A stretch of DNA of 45,595 nucleotides from Fimenecus sp045631225 (GCA_045631225.1 JAZQUG010000011.1:1-45595); one strand, 5' to 3'; positions 9,055 to 17,531 are shown, counted from the stretch's first letter. The notes: generated by a model not told the origin, from the sequence alone. Numbers and translations are program-made.

Positions 9055-9876
9055 ATGAAAAAAGTTTTATCCGTAATTTTAGCAGCACTTATGCTTTTTG
9101 CGATGGTTCCTGCAGTTTATGCAGCAACTCCTACTATCACAACAACATTAAACAAAACAAGCGTCTCAGCCGGTGATATTGTAACATTGACTGCTAATGT
9201 TTCATCAAATTCAAAACTCTGTTCTTTGGAATATGAAATTTATTATGATACATCTGCATTTCAGGTAGTTTCTAATTCCGGTTCATGCAAAAAAGTTTTT
9301 GAATCAGAGTCTTACAATGCAACATCAGGAAAAATCAAATACTTAGGCGCATCTGCAAATGGTATCAGTAATTCTTCTCAGACATTTTTCACAGTTCAGC
9401 TTAAGGCTTTAAAATCAAGCGGTACAATTTCTGTTGCTGTTACTGAGGCTTATGTTGTTAACGGTGCAACAAGTGAAACAAATGTTACATCAGCAGTTAA
9501 TTCTGCATCAGCAAAAACATTTACATTCAGTGCAGGTTATTTAAAAATGAGAACTCCATCAGAAACAACAATTCGTTATAAGGATGGTATTGTTCTTCAT
9601 GCAGATGCATTGAAATCACTTCCATCAGGCTCAAAAATCACTTGGACATCAAGTAACGGTAATTTCAAAACATCAGTTTCCGGTGATAAGAATGAAAAAT
9701 TAACCATCGTTTCAAACTCAAATGGTGATACAGTATTTACTGCTACTCTTTACAGTTCAAGCGGTGCAAAATTAGATTCTGTTAGTATTGAAATGACATC
9801 AAAGGCAGGTTTCTTTGATAAAATCGGTGGTTTCTTCCGTGGGCTTTTCGGTATGACAAAAATTTACGCTGAATAA
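9055..9876 (+). CDS. secreted cohesin-like domain protein with shared C-terminal tail module
   Basis: A 273-residue secreted protein. The signal peptide ends near VYAATP (about 23-25). Residues about 27-160 resemble a type I cohesin fold: 'SVSAGDIVTLTANV', 'LEYEIYYDTSAFQVVS', an N-x-TSGKIKYLG strand and 'FFTVQLKAL'. Residues about 168-273 form a small beta-sandwich ('RYKDGIVLHADAL', 'KITWTSSNGNF', 'VFTATLYSSSG') and then the tail SKAGFFDKIGGFFRGLFG...TKIYAE. That final module matches the end of the protein at 1991-3823. Cohesins bind dockerins in cellulosomes, but I see no dockerin or scaffoldin in the window, so a cellulosomal role is not supported. The shared tail suggests a common means of cell attachment or sorting. 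Confidence 0.8.
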   Translation: MKKVLSVILAALMLFAMVPAVYAATPTITTTLNKTSVSAGDIVTLTANVSSNSKLCSLEYEIYYDTSAFQVVSNSGSCKKVFESESYNATSGKIKYLGASANGISNSSQTFFTVQLKALKSSGTISVAVTEAYVVNGATSETNVTSAVNSASAKTFTFSAGYLKMRTPSETTIRYKDGIVLHADALKSLPSGSKITWTSSNGNFKTSVSGDKNEKLTIVSNSNGDTVFTATLYSSSGAKLDSVSIEMTSKAGFFDKIGGFFRGLFGMTKIYAE

Positions 9877-9909
9877 TTCTTTGTTGTTTTCATTATTTTC
9901 CTTAAAAAC

Positions 9910-9942
9910 GGGGCAGCTCAATCGGAGCTGTCCTGTTTTTTT
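9910..9942 (+). terminator. rho-independent terminator after the cohesin-like gene
   Basis: GGGGCAGCTC and GAGCTGTCCT form a strong stem with one G-T pair, followed by GTTTTTTTA. Confidence 0.88.
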
Positions 9943-10004
9943 ATTTGCTTTTTGTCAAAAATGGTATTATAATCCATTTATAATATTGAATTAAGAGGGA
10001 TTTT

Positions 10005-11792
10005 ATGAAAAAACTTTTTTCAATAATACTTGCTTGTATATTATTATTCTGTTCCTTTACTATTGCTTTTGCAGAAGACAAAAAAGCTATAGTAGAAAAG
10101 GAAGCAATTCTATCTGCTCTTTTTGAAGCGGATATACTGACAATACGAACTGCAATCGATAACCGTATAATCTCTTGCGAAGAACTTGTTTCATATTATC
10201 TTGAAAGAATTGAGAAATATAACAAATCTTACAACTGCTTTATCACAATTTGTTATGAATCACTCGATGTGGCAAAAGAACGAGATAAGGCTTTATCCGA
10301 CGGCAAAAACAAAGGTGCTCTTTTCGGTGTTCCCGTCGTTATTAAAGACAATATGAATCTTGAAGGTTTTTACACAACTAACGGTCACAAGCTTGAAGAT
10401 AGTGAAATTGCAACTGATAATGCTTATGTTGTTTCTCTCCTTTTAAAAGAAGGCGCTGTAATTGTAGGAAAAACCAATATGAGTACAGATGCACAAGATG
10501 CGAGAGCATCCTCAAGTCAAATTAAAGGTGAAACAAAAAACGCATATAACACTATACTTTCTGCCGGCGGTTCTTCAGGTGGAACTGCTGCTGCAGTCAG
10601 TCTTAATTTTTCAGTAGCAGGACTTGGTACGGATACAAATTCCTCCTTACGAATTCCCGCAATACTCAATGGTTGTTATTCACTTCGTCCGACTCTTAAC
10701 CAAATATCTTTTAAAGGTTGTACCCACCTTAACAATAGTCGTGATGCTGTAGGTGCTGTCACACGTTCAATTTATGACCAGGCAATTATGCTTGATGCCC
10801 TGACTGAAAACAAATATTCTTATGAAAGAAATCTTAATCTGAATTCTTTGAACGGTATGAAATTCGGAATATTCTCCGAGCTTACATATCCTGTTGACGA
10901 TTCTCTTATTACAGAAACTGACGAAGCACTCCGTGAAAAGAAAATCAAGCAGTTTGATATTCAATACCGAACAGAAAAAAATATAGATGCAGAGGTTAAT
11001 GCTACCTTTCAAAATGCAGTAAACAATCTTAAAAACGGTGGTGCTGAGGTTATAACAGTTTCAATGCCTCACCTTTTTGAATCCGCATATAAAACTTTTG
11101 AGAAGCATGATTTTTCAATAAAGAAAGAATTTTACAATGAAATAAAAGCATTTATGAATAAAAACGACCTTGATGCACTTATCTTCCCTACATATCTGTC
11201 AACACCATTAAAAAGCGGTACTGATTCATCAGGTAAATATTGGAATGTGTGGAATCAGGTATTTTTAAATAACTGTCGTGTTATTTCACCGTCAACAAGT
11301 ATGCCTGAAATGTCCTTGCTGATTGGTTATCACTCATCAGGTGCAGGAATCGGAATGGAAATTCTTTCTGACAAAAATACAGAGCAGTTATTGTTGAATA
11401 TTGCATATTCATATACATCACGATATGAGTGCAGAAAAGTCCCTACAGGTGCACCTGACTTATATTCGAAATGGAACGTGGGTTCATTAAATGATATATT
11501 GGAAAAATACGAAATCCCCGCTGTTTCTGACAAGCTTATTATAATTGAAACCACTACAAAAGAGACTACAACGGAGACAACAACCGAAGAATCTGCTACT
11601 GAACAAACAGAAACAGGGACAGCTACCGAAATGGAAACAACGCCACCAATCACAACAGATGCTGCGACAGAAAATAATGAACAAAGCAACAATAATTCCA
11701 AATCAATTATACCAATTATTCTTATCGTCGCAGGTGCAGTAATGATAATCGGTGCATCCATTTTCCTTGTCGTCAAAAAGAAAAAAGAGTAA
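10005..11792 (+). CDS. secreted, membrane-anchored amidase-signature enzyme
   Basis: A 595-residue protein. A signal peptide (1-23) is followed by an amidase-signature domain (about 35-505). The Ser-cisSer-Lys triad reads Lys114 in 'VVIKDN', Ser190 in 'SAGGSSGGTAAA' and Ser214 in 'GTDTNSSLRIPA', in the usual order. A Thr/Glu-rich stalk (about 514-565) leads to a membrane segment ('SIIPIILIVAGAVMIIGASI') and a KKKKE end. This places the enzyme outside the cell on a flexible stalk. The family hydrolyses amide bonds; the substrate here is unknown and GatA function is unlikely for a secreted form. No LPXTG is present, so the C-terminal helix probably stays as anchor. The ATG follows AAGAGGGA. Confidence 0.88.
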   Translation: MKKLFSIILACILLFCSFTIAFAEDKKAIVEKEAILSALFEADILTIRTAIDNRIISCEELVSYYLERIEKYNKSYNCFITICYESLDVAKERDKALSDGKNKGALFGVPVVIKDNMNLEGFYTTNGHKLEDSEIATDNAYVVSLLLKEGAVIVGKTNMSTDAQDARASSSQIKGETKNAYNTILSAGGSSGGTAAAVSLNFSVAGLGTDTNSSLRIPAILNGCYSLRPTLNQISFKGCTHLNNSRDAVGAVTRSIYDQAIMLDALTENKYSYERNLNLNSLNGMKFGIFSELTYPVDDSLITETDEALREKKIKQFDIQYRTEKNIDAEVNATFQNAVNNLKNGGAEVITVSMPHLFESAYKTFEKHDFSIKKEFYNEIKAFMNKNDLDALIFPTYLSTPLKSGTDSSGKYWNVWNQVFLNNCRVISPSTSMPEMSLLIGYHSSGAGIGMEILSDKNTEQLLLNIAYSYTSRYECRKVPTGAPDLYSKWNVGSLNDILEKYEIPAVSDKLIIIETTTKETTTETTTEESATEQTETGTATEMETTPPITTDAATENNEQSNNNSKSIIPIILIVAGAVMIIGASIFLVVKKKKE

Positions 11793-11829
11793 AAATTAAG
11801 CACTTATCACTACGATAAGTGCTTAATTT
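11793..11829. terminator. strong bidirectional terminator
   Basis: A perfect 16-bp stem (11793-11808 with 11814-11829) and a 5-base loop lie between the convergent amidase and transpeptidase genes, starting right at the amidase stop. Confidence 0.92.
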
Positions 11830-11831
11830 GT

Positions 11832-13226
11832 TTAATATTTTACATTGATTTCTTTCATAACGATTGATGCTATCGGTACTGCACTTTTTATTGCAGAAGT
11901 GGTATTTTCCACAACAACAATAATTGCAAATGGTGTTTCTTCATTCTGAGAATATCCCACAAAAAGTGCATTTGGTTTTGCATCTTCATCATCACTGATT
12001 TCTGCTGTACCTGTTTTTCCGCACATATTTAAGTTTGGGAAATACCAATCACCATATTGATTCTTAACATTCGAACGAAGAATATTGTCAAGATTCTGTG
12101 ATACAGAATAAGCAAAGTATTCTCCCATTTCCCTTGTTTTTTCTGTAAATATTACTTTTCCCTCAGGATTTGTAATTTCACTTACAAGATATGGTGCTTT
12201 TGCAACACCACCATTGGCAATAGCCGAAATGATAGTCAGCATTTGACAAGGATTAATCAGTGTTGTATACTGACCGATTCCTGCCCAACCAATATCAAGA
12301 GGTTTTGACTCAGTCAAATTAAGTTTGCTCTTTGCACAACTGATTTTATCACTTACTGTAATTTTCTTTGAATTAAAACCGAGTCTTTCTGCAGTCAATG
12401 TAAGCTTTTCACTACCGAGCTCGTCTGCAATCTTTGCAAAAGCACAGTTACAGGACTTGTTCATTGCTGTTTCAAAATCCACTTCTCCGTGAGTACTGTT
12501 ACATATAACATAACCCTCACCAATCAGAATTTTCCCATCACATTGGAAAGTACGACTATATATATCGGGAATATTTTCGATAGCACTTGCGGCAGTTATT
12601 ACCTTAAAGGTTGAACCCGGTGTATAAAGTCCCGAGAAAAACCTGTTCATATATATTCCTTCATATTTGTCGGTAGTATCTGTATTAATATCATCAGGTT
12701 TGTTTTTTATGTCATAAGTCGGAGTTGAAACCACACAGATTAGCTCACCTGTTTTATAATTCATAACACCAACTGTACCTTTTCTGTTACCAAGCGCCTT
12801 ATATGCTGCTGCGCATATTTTTGAGTTCAGTGTAAGAGTTATGTCGTTTCCCTTACCATATCTTTTCAGGTTATAGACACCGTCAACAAGTGTATATCCC
12901 GTCAATTCGTCTTTAAAAGAAGTCTGAATGCCACTTGCTATAAAACCTGCACTGTCACCAACAGTATGAAGTGTCGCAAGTCGTACATTTTTACTCTCAT
13001 TGTATATACGCTGACCGTTTTTAGTTGATGCAAGAATATTACCATTTATATCAGTAATATCACCTGCAGTTGCAAGATTTCCTGATGAGTAAAGATGCTT
13101 GTTGACTCTGTTCATTGCCCAATCCGAAGAATTTGTTACAAGGTTATAGAAAAGTAATCCGCAACCTGCAAGAAACAAAACAATAATCAAATAAAGGGAT
13201 AATGCTCTTCTTGAAATTGACTTCAT
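11832..13226 (-). CDS. penicillin-binding transpeptidase (PbpA/FtsI class B type)
   Basis: A 464-residue class B penicillin-binding protein that cross-links peptidoglycan outside the membrane. One N-terminal helix (about 8-30) anchors it, followed by a pedestal region. The transpeptidase domain has the three active-site motifs: S205-x-x-K in 'PGSTFKVI', S258-C-N in 'NKSCNCAFAK' and K404-TG in 'CGKTGTAE'. Its short length and its partner resemble actinobacterial PbpA beside RodA. It is the last gene of an FHA / FtsW-type / PBP operon. Its ATG overlaps the stop of the upstream SEDS gene by 4 bases, implying coupled translation and a polymerase-transpeptidase pair. Confidence 0.92.
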   Translation of the reverse strand: MKSISRRALSLYLIIVLFLAGCGLLFYNLVTNSSDWAMNRVNKHLYSSGNLATAGDITDINGNILASTKNGQRIYNESKNVRLATLHTVGDSAGFIASGIQTSFKDELTGYTLVDGVYNLKRYGKGNDITLTLNSKICAAAYKALGNRKGTVGVMNYKTGELICVVSTPTYDIKNKPDDINTDTTDKYEGIYMNRFFSGLYTPGSTFKVITAASAIENIPDIYSRTFQCDGKILIGEGYVICNSTHGEVDFETAMNKSCNCAFAKIADELGSEKLTLTAERLGFNSKKITVSDKISCAKSKLNLTESKPLDIGWAGIGQYTTLINPCQMLTIISAIANGGVAKAPYLVSEITNPEGKVIFTEKTREMGEYFAYSVSQNLDNILRSNVKNQYGDWYFPNLNMCGKTGTAEISDDEDAKPNALFVGYSQNEETPFAIIVVVENTTSAIKSAVPIASIVMKEINVKY

Positions 13227-14461
13227 TGACGAACACCTCCATAACTATATGTGCTACGGTCAACAGCCTTGATAAATGCAAGGAGCATCCAACAACTGAT
13301 TATACTTGAACCACCACGACTGATAAACGGAAGTGTTACACCTGTAAGAGGTAAAATGTCATTCACACCAAACACATTAAGTGCTGCCTGGAAAAGCATA
13401 AGTGCTGATGCAGCACAAGCACAAATCGCATAAAATGTTGAACGGGCATATTTTGAGTGACGGATTGAATAAACAAGCAAAGCGACATATGAAAGCAAAA
13501 TTGCTCCCGCCATAATCATACCGAATTCTTCACACACAACACCAAAAACCAAGTCCTCTGTTGCAGCAAAGATATGACGAAGCTTACCGTTGCCAAGTCC
13601 AACACCGAAAAGTCCACCGCTTGCAGAATAAATCATTGTTCGTGTCTGCTGATAACCCGATGTATCAAAGTATTCCCATACGTGTCCGTATGCAGCAAAA
13701 CGATTTGCAACGTAAGGCCTGAAAATCAGTACAAGAAGTCCGCCCATAAGTGCAACTGTACAAACTAAAACAATCGTTCTGATGTCACCTGAACGCATAA
13801 ATGAAATAACAATAAATGTGAAGAAAAATATGAGTGCAGTACCAAAGTCATACATAAGGAAAAGTGCACCGACACAAGCAAAAGCAAAAACAATAAACTT
13901 TGTGAGGCTTCGGCTTGACTGCAGTTTTTCAAGAGATGCTGCACCCACAAAAATAAATGCAACCTTAACAAGTTCAGACGGCTGAACAGATATTCCACCA
14001 ATATAAACCCAGTTTTTTGCACCATTTGTCACCTTTGCAAGAACAAGAGTTGCAGCTAAAAGTCCGAACGCAATAACTGCAACAGGCACACGAACACCTA
14101 TACAAAGCTTCAAATCTCGCATAAACCATTGAAGCAGAACAAAACCACCGATACCGATAAGAACTGCAACAAATTGCTTTACAATCCCGTCGGGATAAAC
14201 ACTTGCCGTTATTGAAAGTCCTATTGATGTAAGTAAAAATGCAATTAATTCTACTTCAAAACCTCGTCGTTTAAGAATCATTCTTGCACCGATAAAATAT
14301 GCATATTCTACTGACAGATATCCGCCAAAAGTCATAAGAATGCCGCCTCTGTATTCCTCTTCAACAGATGTAATAAGTGTCACAAGACAAATAAGCTGAA
14401 AAAGAGTTATTATGAAAAGCATAATGTATGGATTAACATTTCTTTGCTTTATTCTTTGCAT
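13223..14461 (-). CDS. SEDS family peptidoglycan polymerase (FtsW/RodA/SpoVE)
   Basis: A 412-residue protein with about ten membrane segments. Diagnostic SEDS patterns are 'GAKNWVYIGGISVQPSELVKVAFIF', 'MYDFGTALIFFFTF', 'GVGLGNG', 'EDLVFGVVCEEFGMI' and 'ILPLTGVTLPFISRGGSS'. SEDS proteins polymerise lipid II into glycan strands and work with a class B PBP, which is encoded directly downstream with a 4-base overlap. FtsW, RodA and SpoVE cannot be separated from this sequence alone. The lack of other mre or fts genes nearby, and the FHA gene upstream, resemble the actinobacterial rodA-pbpA arrangement. The start at 14461 follows GCAGGTGATAAAAT. Confidence 0.92.
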   Translation of the reverse strand: MQRIKQRNVNPYIMLFIITLFQLICLVTLITSVEEEYRGGILMTFGGYLSVEYAYFIGARMILKRRGFEVELIAFLLTSIGLSITASVYPDGIVKQFVAVLIGIGGFVLLQWFMRDLKLCIGVRVPVAVIAFGLLAATLVLAKVTNGAKNWVYIGGISVQPSELVKVAFIFVGAASLEKLQSSRSLTKFIVFAFACVGALFLMYDFGTALIFFFTFIVISFMRSGDIRTIVLVCTVALMGGLLVLIFRPYVANRFAAYGHVWEYFDTSGYQQTRTMIYSASGGLFGVGLGNGKLRHIFAATEDLVFGVVCEEFGMIMAGAILLSYVALLVYSIRHSKYARSTFYAICACAASALMLFQAALNVFGVNDILPLTGVTLPFISRGGSSIISCWMLLAFIKAVDRSTYSYGGVRQ

Positions 14462-14495
14462 ATTTTATCACCTGCCTTTTTTTCAATTCTTCCAA

Positions 14496-15212
14496 TTATT
14501 TTTCCTCAAACAGAAAAGCAAAATCACCGATTTTAATAACATCACCATCATAAAGTGGTGTAACCCTGTTTATAACATTACCATTAAGTGTAGTTTTTGT
14601 TACCGTTCCAAAATTCTCAATATACCACTTGCCTTTTGATTTAAAAATTTCTGCTTGATTTCGTGATACATAAGGAGCAGAAATCTCAACATTACTTCCT
14701 CTTTGTCTGCCGATAGTAATAAAGTCGCCATCAAGCTGAAATTCATTTCCGTCAACAATGTTCACAAGTTTTGAACGAATCTGCTTTTTCTCTTTTTTAT
14801 GTGAATAATCGTTATTAGCATCATTACCGATATAAAATTTCATAATTGCTGTACCGAACGCAATTATATCACCATCAGAAAGCTTTGCTTTTTTCTCGAT
14901 TTGCTCTTCATTGACATAAACACCTGATTTTGACTCCGTATCAAAAACATAAAACCCGTCTTTACGAAGTGCCACAACAGCGTGAAAACGAGAAACTGTT
15001 GAATTGGTAAAAATAACATCACAAAGCTTACTTCTTCCCACTGATGTTTCATAACAGGTTAAAGGATATTGCTTATCGTTGGCCATATCTACAAGGACAG
15101 CATAAATCTTTTTATCAGGACGCAAACGGATAAGCGACCAGACACAGTTAAGAATTACTGCAATAGCAAGAAAACAAAGTATATATCTTAAAACATATTC
15201 AAGCACTTCCAT
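14496..15212 (-). CDS. membrane-anchored protein with two FHA domains
   Basis: A 238-residue protein: one N-terminal membrane helix (about 5-27), then a first FHA domain (about 38-128) with the phosphothreonine-binding pattern 'VGRSKLCDVIF...TVSRFHAVV...SKSGVYVNEEQI', a charged linker, and a second FHA domain (about 147-238) with 'IGRQRGSNVEI...YVSRNQAEI...TTLNGNVI'. In the second domain the usual SRxH histidine is Asn, which may alter binding. FHA domains bind phosphothreonine peptides. Position upstream of the SEDS and PBP genes suggests that Ser/Thr phosphorylation controls this cell-wall machine, but no kinase or phosphatase gene lies in the window. Confidence 0.88.
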   Translation of the reverse strand: MEVLEYVLRYILCFLAIAVILNCVWSLIRLRPDKKIYAVLVDMANDKQYPLTCYETSVGRSKLCDVIFTNSTVSRFHAVVALRKDGFYVFDTESKSGVYVNEEQIEKKAKLSDGDIIAFGTAIMKFYIGNDANNDYSHKKEKKQIRSKLVNIVDGNEFQLDGDFITIGRQRGSNVEISAPYVSRNQAEIFKSKGKWYIENFGTVTKTTLNGNVINRVTPLYDGDVIKIGDFAFLFEEK

Positions 15213-15276
15213 TTTTGTCCCTCCTTGTCCGATAAGTGCATTTTGGTAAGTATAGCATTACCAATTTTATACTATT

Positions 15277-15305
15277 AGAATAACTTTAAAAATTTTTCTT
15301 GTCAA
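15277..15305 (-). promoter_or_regulatory. promoter for the FHA-SEDS-PBP operon
   Basis: On the minus strand TTGACA (15300-15305) is followed after 17 bases by TATTCT (15277-15282), about 65 bases before the FHA start codon. Confidence 0.65.
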
Positions 15306-15343
15306 CAAAATGTTAAAAAAGTAATAAAAAATTAATATTTGAG

Positions 15344-15583
15344 CAATAACTCGGAGTTTATCGGGGTGTTTGATTCCCCTCCCTCATTGAGGGCGCGGGT
15401 GTCCGGTGGACACCTCTGCGAAGCTGAAGCGCTGTCTGAGCCGACAGGCGAGTAATGAGGTGGCATTTTCGTAAGAAAATGACGGAGGGAGTTTGTTGTT
15501 CAATATGGTAACTCCCTCAGTCTCACTACGCTCGACAGCTCCCTCGGGGAGGGAGCGGAATCTCCCCAACAAATTATAATTTG
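15344..15583. repeat. GC-rich intergenic repeat, copy 2
   Basis: The core (15376-15559) matches the reverse complement of copy 1, with a 24-base insertion around 15458 containing a small hairpin; the insertion is flanked by direct ATGA repeats. Outer ends CAATAACTCGGAGTTTATCG (15344) and CAAATTATAATTTG (15570-15583, a perfect 14-base palindrome) match those of copy 3. The hairpin GGTGTCC-GGT-GGACACC is at 15398-15414. It occupies most of the 15213-15683 gap; the remainder holds two promoters. Confidence 0.85.
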
Positions 15584-15625
15584 ATCGCTAAACAATTCTC
15601 TTACCATTCCATATTACTCCATTTG

Positions 15626-15654
15626 TTGACATCAAAAATCTTCAATGATATACT
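15626..15654 (+). promoter_or_regulatory. promoter for the metallophosphoesterase gene
   Basis: TTGACA (15626-15631), 17 bases, TATACT (15649-15654). Transcription would begin near 15661, downstream of an alternative in-frame ATG at 15645, which supports the start at 15684. Confidence 0.75.
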
Positions 15655-15683
15655 TGAAACATAAAATACAAAGGGTGATTTTT

Positions 15684-17255
15684 ATGAGTAAAATAAAGAA
15701 ATTTTTAACATCATCAACCTATCCTGCTTTTTCACTTGCATTAACCGTAATCGGATTAATATATTTATATGCAGGACGAGCACAGTGGATTTTTATTGAA
15801 CTCACACTGGGCTCTGAGGGAATTTTACACACTATTTTCCCTGTTCTTGTTTTAAATGCCGTGGTGCTTTGTGTACTTACACTATTGCGACACAAAAAGC
15901 TATCTGGTAAAGAAAAATGGTACTCTTGTCTTTTAACCATTTCTTCAATCTTATCATTTCTGACTGTAGTTTTTGCTGCTATTTATTCTACTGCTCTTCT
16001 CGTTGGTGAATCGCAACACGCAACATTACTTTATCTTAAGGACTCACTTTTACTTGCAGCACTTCTTGTTTTTGTTCCTTTTTCAATTTTGTTCTTGCCA
16101 AAGCTCAATGGCAAATCAGGAAAAATCGTAACAGCAATTATTCTCACAGTTACCCTTTTAATCGGAATTTTCAACATTTTCCCTGTTATACCATATGAAA
16201 TCACTTCTGCCCCAACAGTTATTGACAACGGAACAGAATACAGCGTGGTTTTCTCAACAAATGATTATGGTACAGGTTATGTTGAGTACAATTATAATGG
16301 TAAGGACTATAAACTTTATGACGAAATGGGTGGACGACTTAATTCTGACTCAAAAATCCACAGCATTTCAGTACCTTACGAGCATTTAAGAAATAATACA
16401 TATTCCGTTGGTTCAACTGAAGTTTTCGAGCAATACAGTTACGGTAGCCATCGTGGAAAAACTGTCAATTCAGAAAAATATACATTTAAATACAACGATA
16501 GTGAAAACCAGACATTCCTTGTAATTTCTGACTGGCATACAGAATTGAAGGATGCATACAAGGCAATAAGTTATGTCGGAGATTATGATTCAGTCATTCT
16601 CCTTGGTGACTCTTCTCCGGGAGTTGACTTTGAAGAAGAGGTTGTTAAAAATATTGTAGAGTTTGCAGGTGAAGTTGCAAAGGGAACAAAACCGATTATC
16701 TATGCACGAGGCAACCATGAAACACGAGGACAGTACGCGGGAAAAATCCTCGATTCATTAGGTCTTAACGAATTCTATTACACAACCGATATGGGCCCAT
16801 ATTCGTTTATTGTTCTTGACAGTGGTGAGGACAAGGAGGATTCACATCCTGAATATGGCGGTATGAACAATTACGGACAATATCGTGCTGATATGATTGA
16901 ATGGATGAAAACAGTAAACCTTAAAAATGAAAAGGTTATTGCTATTTCTCATTCCTGGACATTGTGTGATGCTGAACAGAATCTTTCCGAAACAGGATGG
17001 AATGAGCTTGACCGAATTGGCACACGACTTATTCTTTCAGGTCACTACCACGATTGCAGACTTTTAGGCAGTACAGAAGCAGAAGATGAATTATCAATGC
17101 TTTCTGCACATCCTGATATTATCGGCTACATTGACGGCGGAAAAATGAATGGCGGTTATGTAGCATCAAAAATGACACTTTCACCTGACGGCTTCACTCT
17201 TGAAGCATATAATAACAACGGTGAAAAAGTTTTCAACCAAAACTTCAAATGGTAA
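15684..17255 (+). CDS. membrane protein with extracytoplasmic calcineurin-like metallophosphoesterase domain
   Basis: A 523-residue protein. Five or so membrane segments occupy residues about 13-170. Residues about 173-270 look like a fibronectin-III-type domain. A calcineurin-like phosphoesterase follows: 'ISDWH' (Asp283, His285), 'LLGDSSPG' (Asp309), 'ARGNHE' (343-346), 'ISHSW' (His423) and 'SGHYHD' (His454, His456). This set of ligands is complete for a two-metal centre. The fused purple-acid-phosphatase-like arrangement suggests a phosphatase or phosphodiesterase acting at the cell surface, substrate unknown. The ATG at 15684 follows AAAGGGTGATTTTT. It stands alone between two repeats and has its own terminator. 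Confidence 0.85.
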   Translation: MSKIKKFLTSSTYPAFSLALTVIGLIYLYAGRAQWIFIELTLGSEGILHTIFPVLVLNAVVLCVLTLLRHKKLSGKEKWYSCLLTISSILSFLTVVFAAIYSTALLVGESQHATLLYLKDSLLLAALLVFVPFSILFLPKLNGKSGKIVTAIILTVTLLIGIFNIFPVIPYEITSAPTVIDNGTEYSVVFSTNDYGTGYVEYNYNGKDYKLYDEMGGRLNSDSKIHSISVPYEHLRNNTYSVGSTEVFEQYSYGSHRGKTVNSEKYTFKYNDSENQTFLVISDWHTELKDAYKAISYVGDYDSVILLGDSSPGVDFEEEVVKNIVEFAGEVAKGTKPIIYARGNHETRGQYAGKILDSLGLNEFYYTTDMGPYSFIVLDSGEDKEDSHPEYGGMNNYGQYRADMIEWMKTVNLKNEKVIAISHSWTLCDAEQNLSETGWNELDRIGTRLILSGHYHDCRLLGSTEAEDELSMLSAHPDIIGYIDGGKMNGGYVASKMTLSPDGFTLEAYNNNGEKVFNQNFKW

Positions 17256-17260
17256 ACAAA

Positions 17261-17285
17261 AAAGGACCTCAACCCGAGGTCCTTT
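17261..17285 (+). terminator. terminator after the metallophosphoesterase gene
   Basis: A 10-bp stem AAAGGACCTC / GAGGTCCTTT with loop AACCC begins five bases after the stop codon; the T run is short. Confidence 0.75.
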
Positions 17286-17301
17286 AATTATATGTTTTCC
17301 C

Positions 17302-17489
17302 CAATAAATCGAAGTTTAACGAGGTATTTCCTTCCCCTTGAGGGGAAGGTGTCACCGCAGGTGACGGATGAGGTGGAAAAGTTGTTTTACATTGATAATT
17401 AACGGTTGCTAATGCAACCTACACCTCATCAGTCTGCTTCGCAGACAGTTTCTCCTCAAGGAGAAGCCTCAACGACAAATTATAATTTG
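17302..17489. repeat. intergenic repeat, copy 3 (same ends, different core)
   Basis: The ends CAATAAATCGAAGTTTAACG (17302) and CAAATTATAATTTG (17476-17489) match copy 2, but the core differs in sequence while keeping the same layout. GTCACC-GCA-GGTGAC (17351-17365) stands where copy 2 has GTGTCC-GGT-GGACAC, and GTCTGC-TTC-GCAGAC lies around 17432-17446. The preserved pairing with changed bases suggests that structure matters. Confidence 0.8.
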
Positions 17490-17499
17490 AAATATAAAA

Positions 17500-17525
17500 A
17501 CAGACAGGTCAAACAACCTGCCTGT
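17500..17525 (-). terminator. terminator after the ZIP-FprA operon
   Basis: On the minus strand ACAGGCAGGT pairs with ACCTGTCTGT (one G-T pair), followed by TTTTTATA. It lies just beyond the FprA stop. Confidence 0.8.
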
Positions 17526-17531
17526 AAATCA

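Noticed and set aside
9055..9876. Calling the cohesin-like protein a cellulosome scaffold
   Set aside because: Only one cohesin-like domain, no dockerin, no carbohydrate-binding module and no scaffoldin in the window.
11330..11803. 157-codon open frame opposite the amidase C-terminus
   Set aside because: It is the antisense of the Thr-rich stalk, giving Val/Ser-rich low-complexity sequence; no ribosome site or family match.
15645..15683. Longer N-terminus for the metallophosphoesterase
   Set aside because: The -10 box lies at 15649-15654, so this ATG would precede transcription; AAAGGGTGAT favours 15684.
15344..17489. CRISPR array or toxin-antitoxin element in the repeat region
   Set aside because: Repeats are few, long and separated by genes; no regular spacers, no cas genes and no small coding pair.
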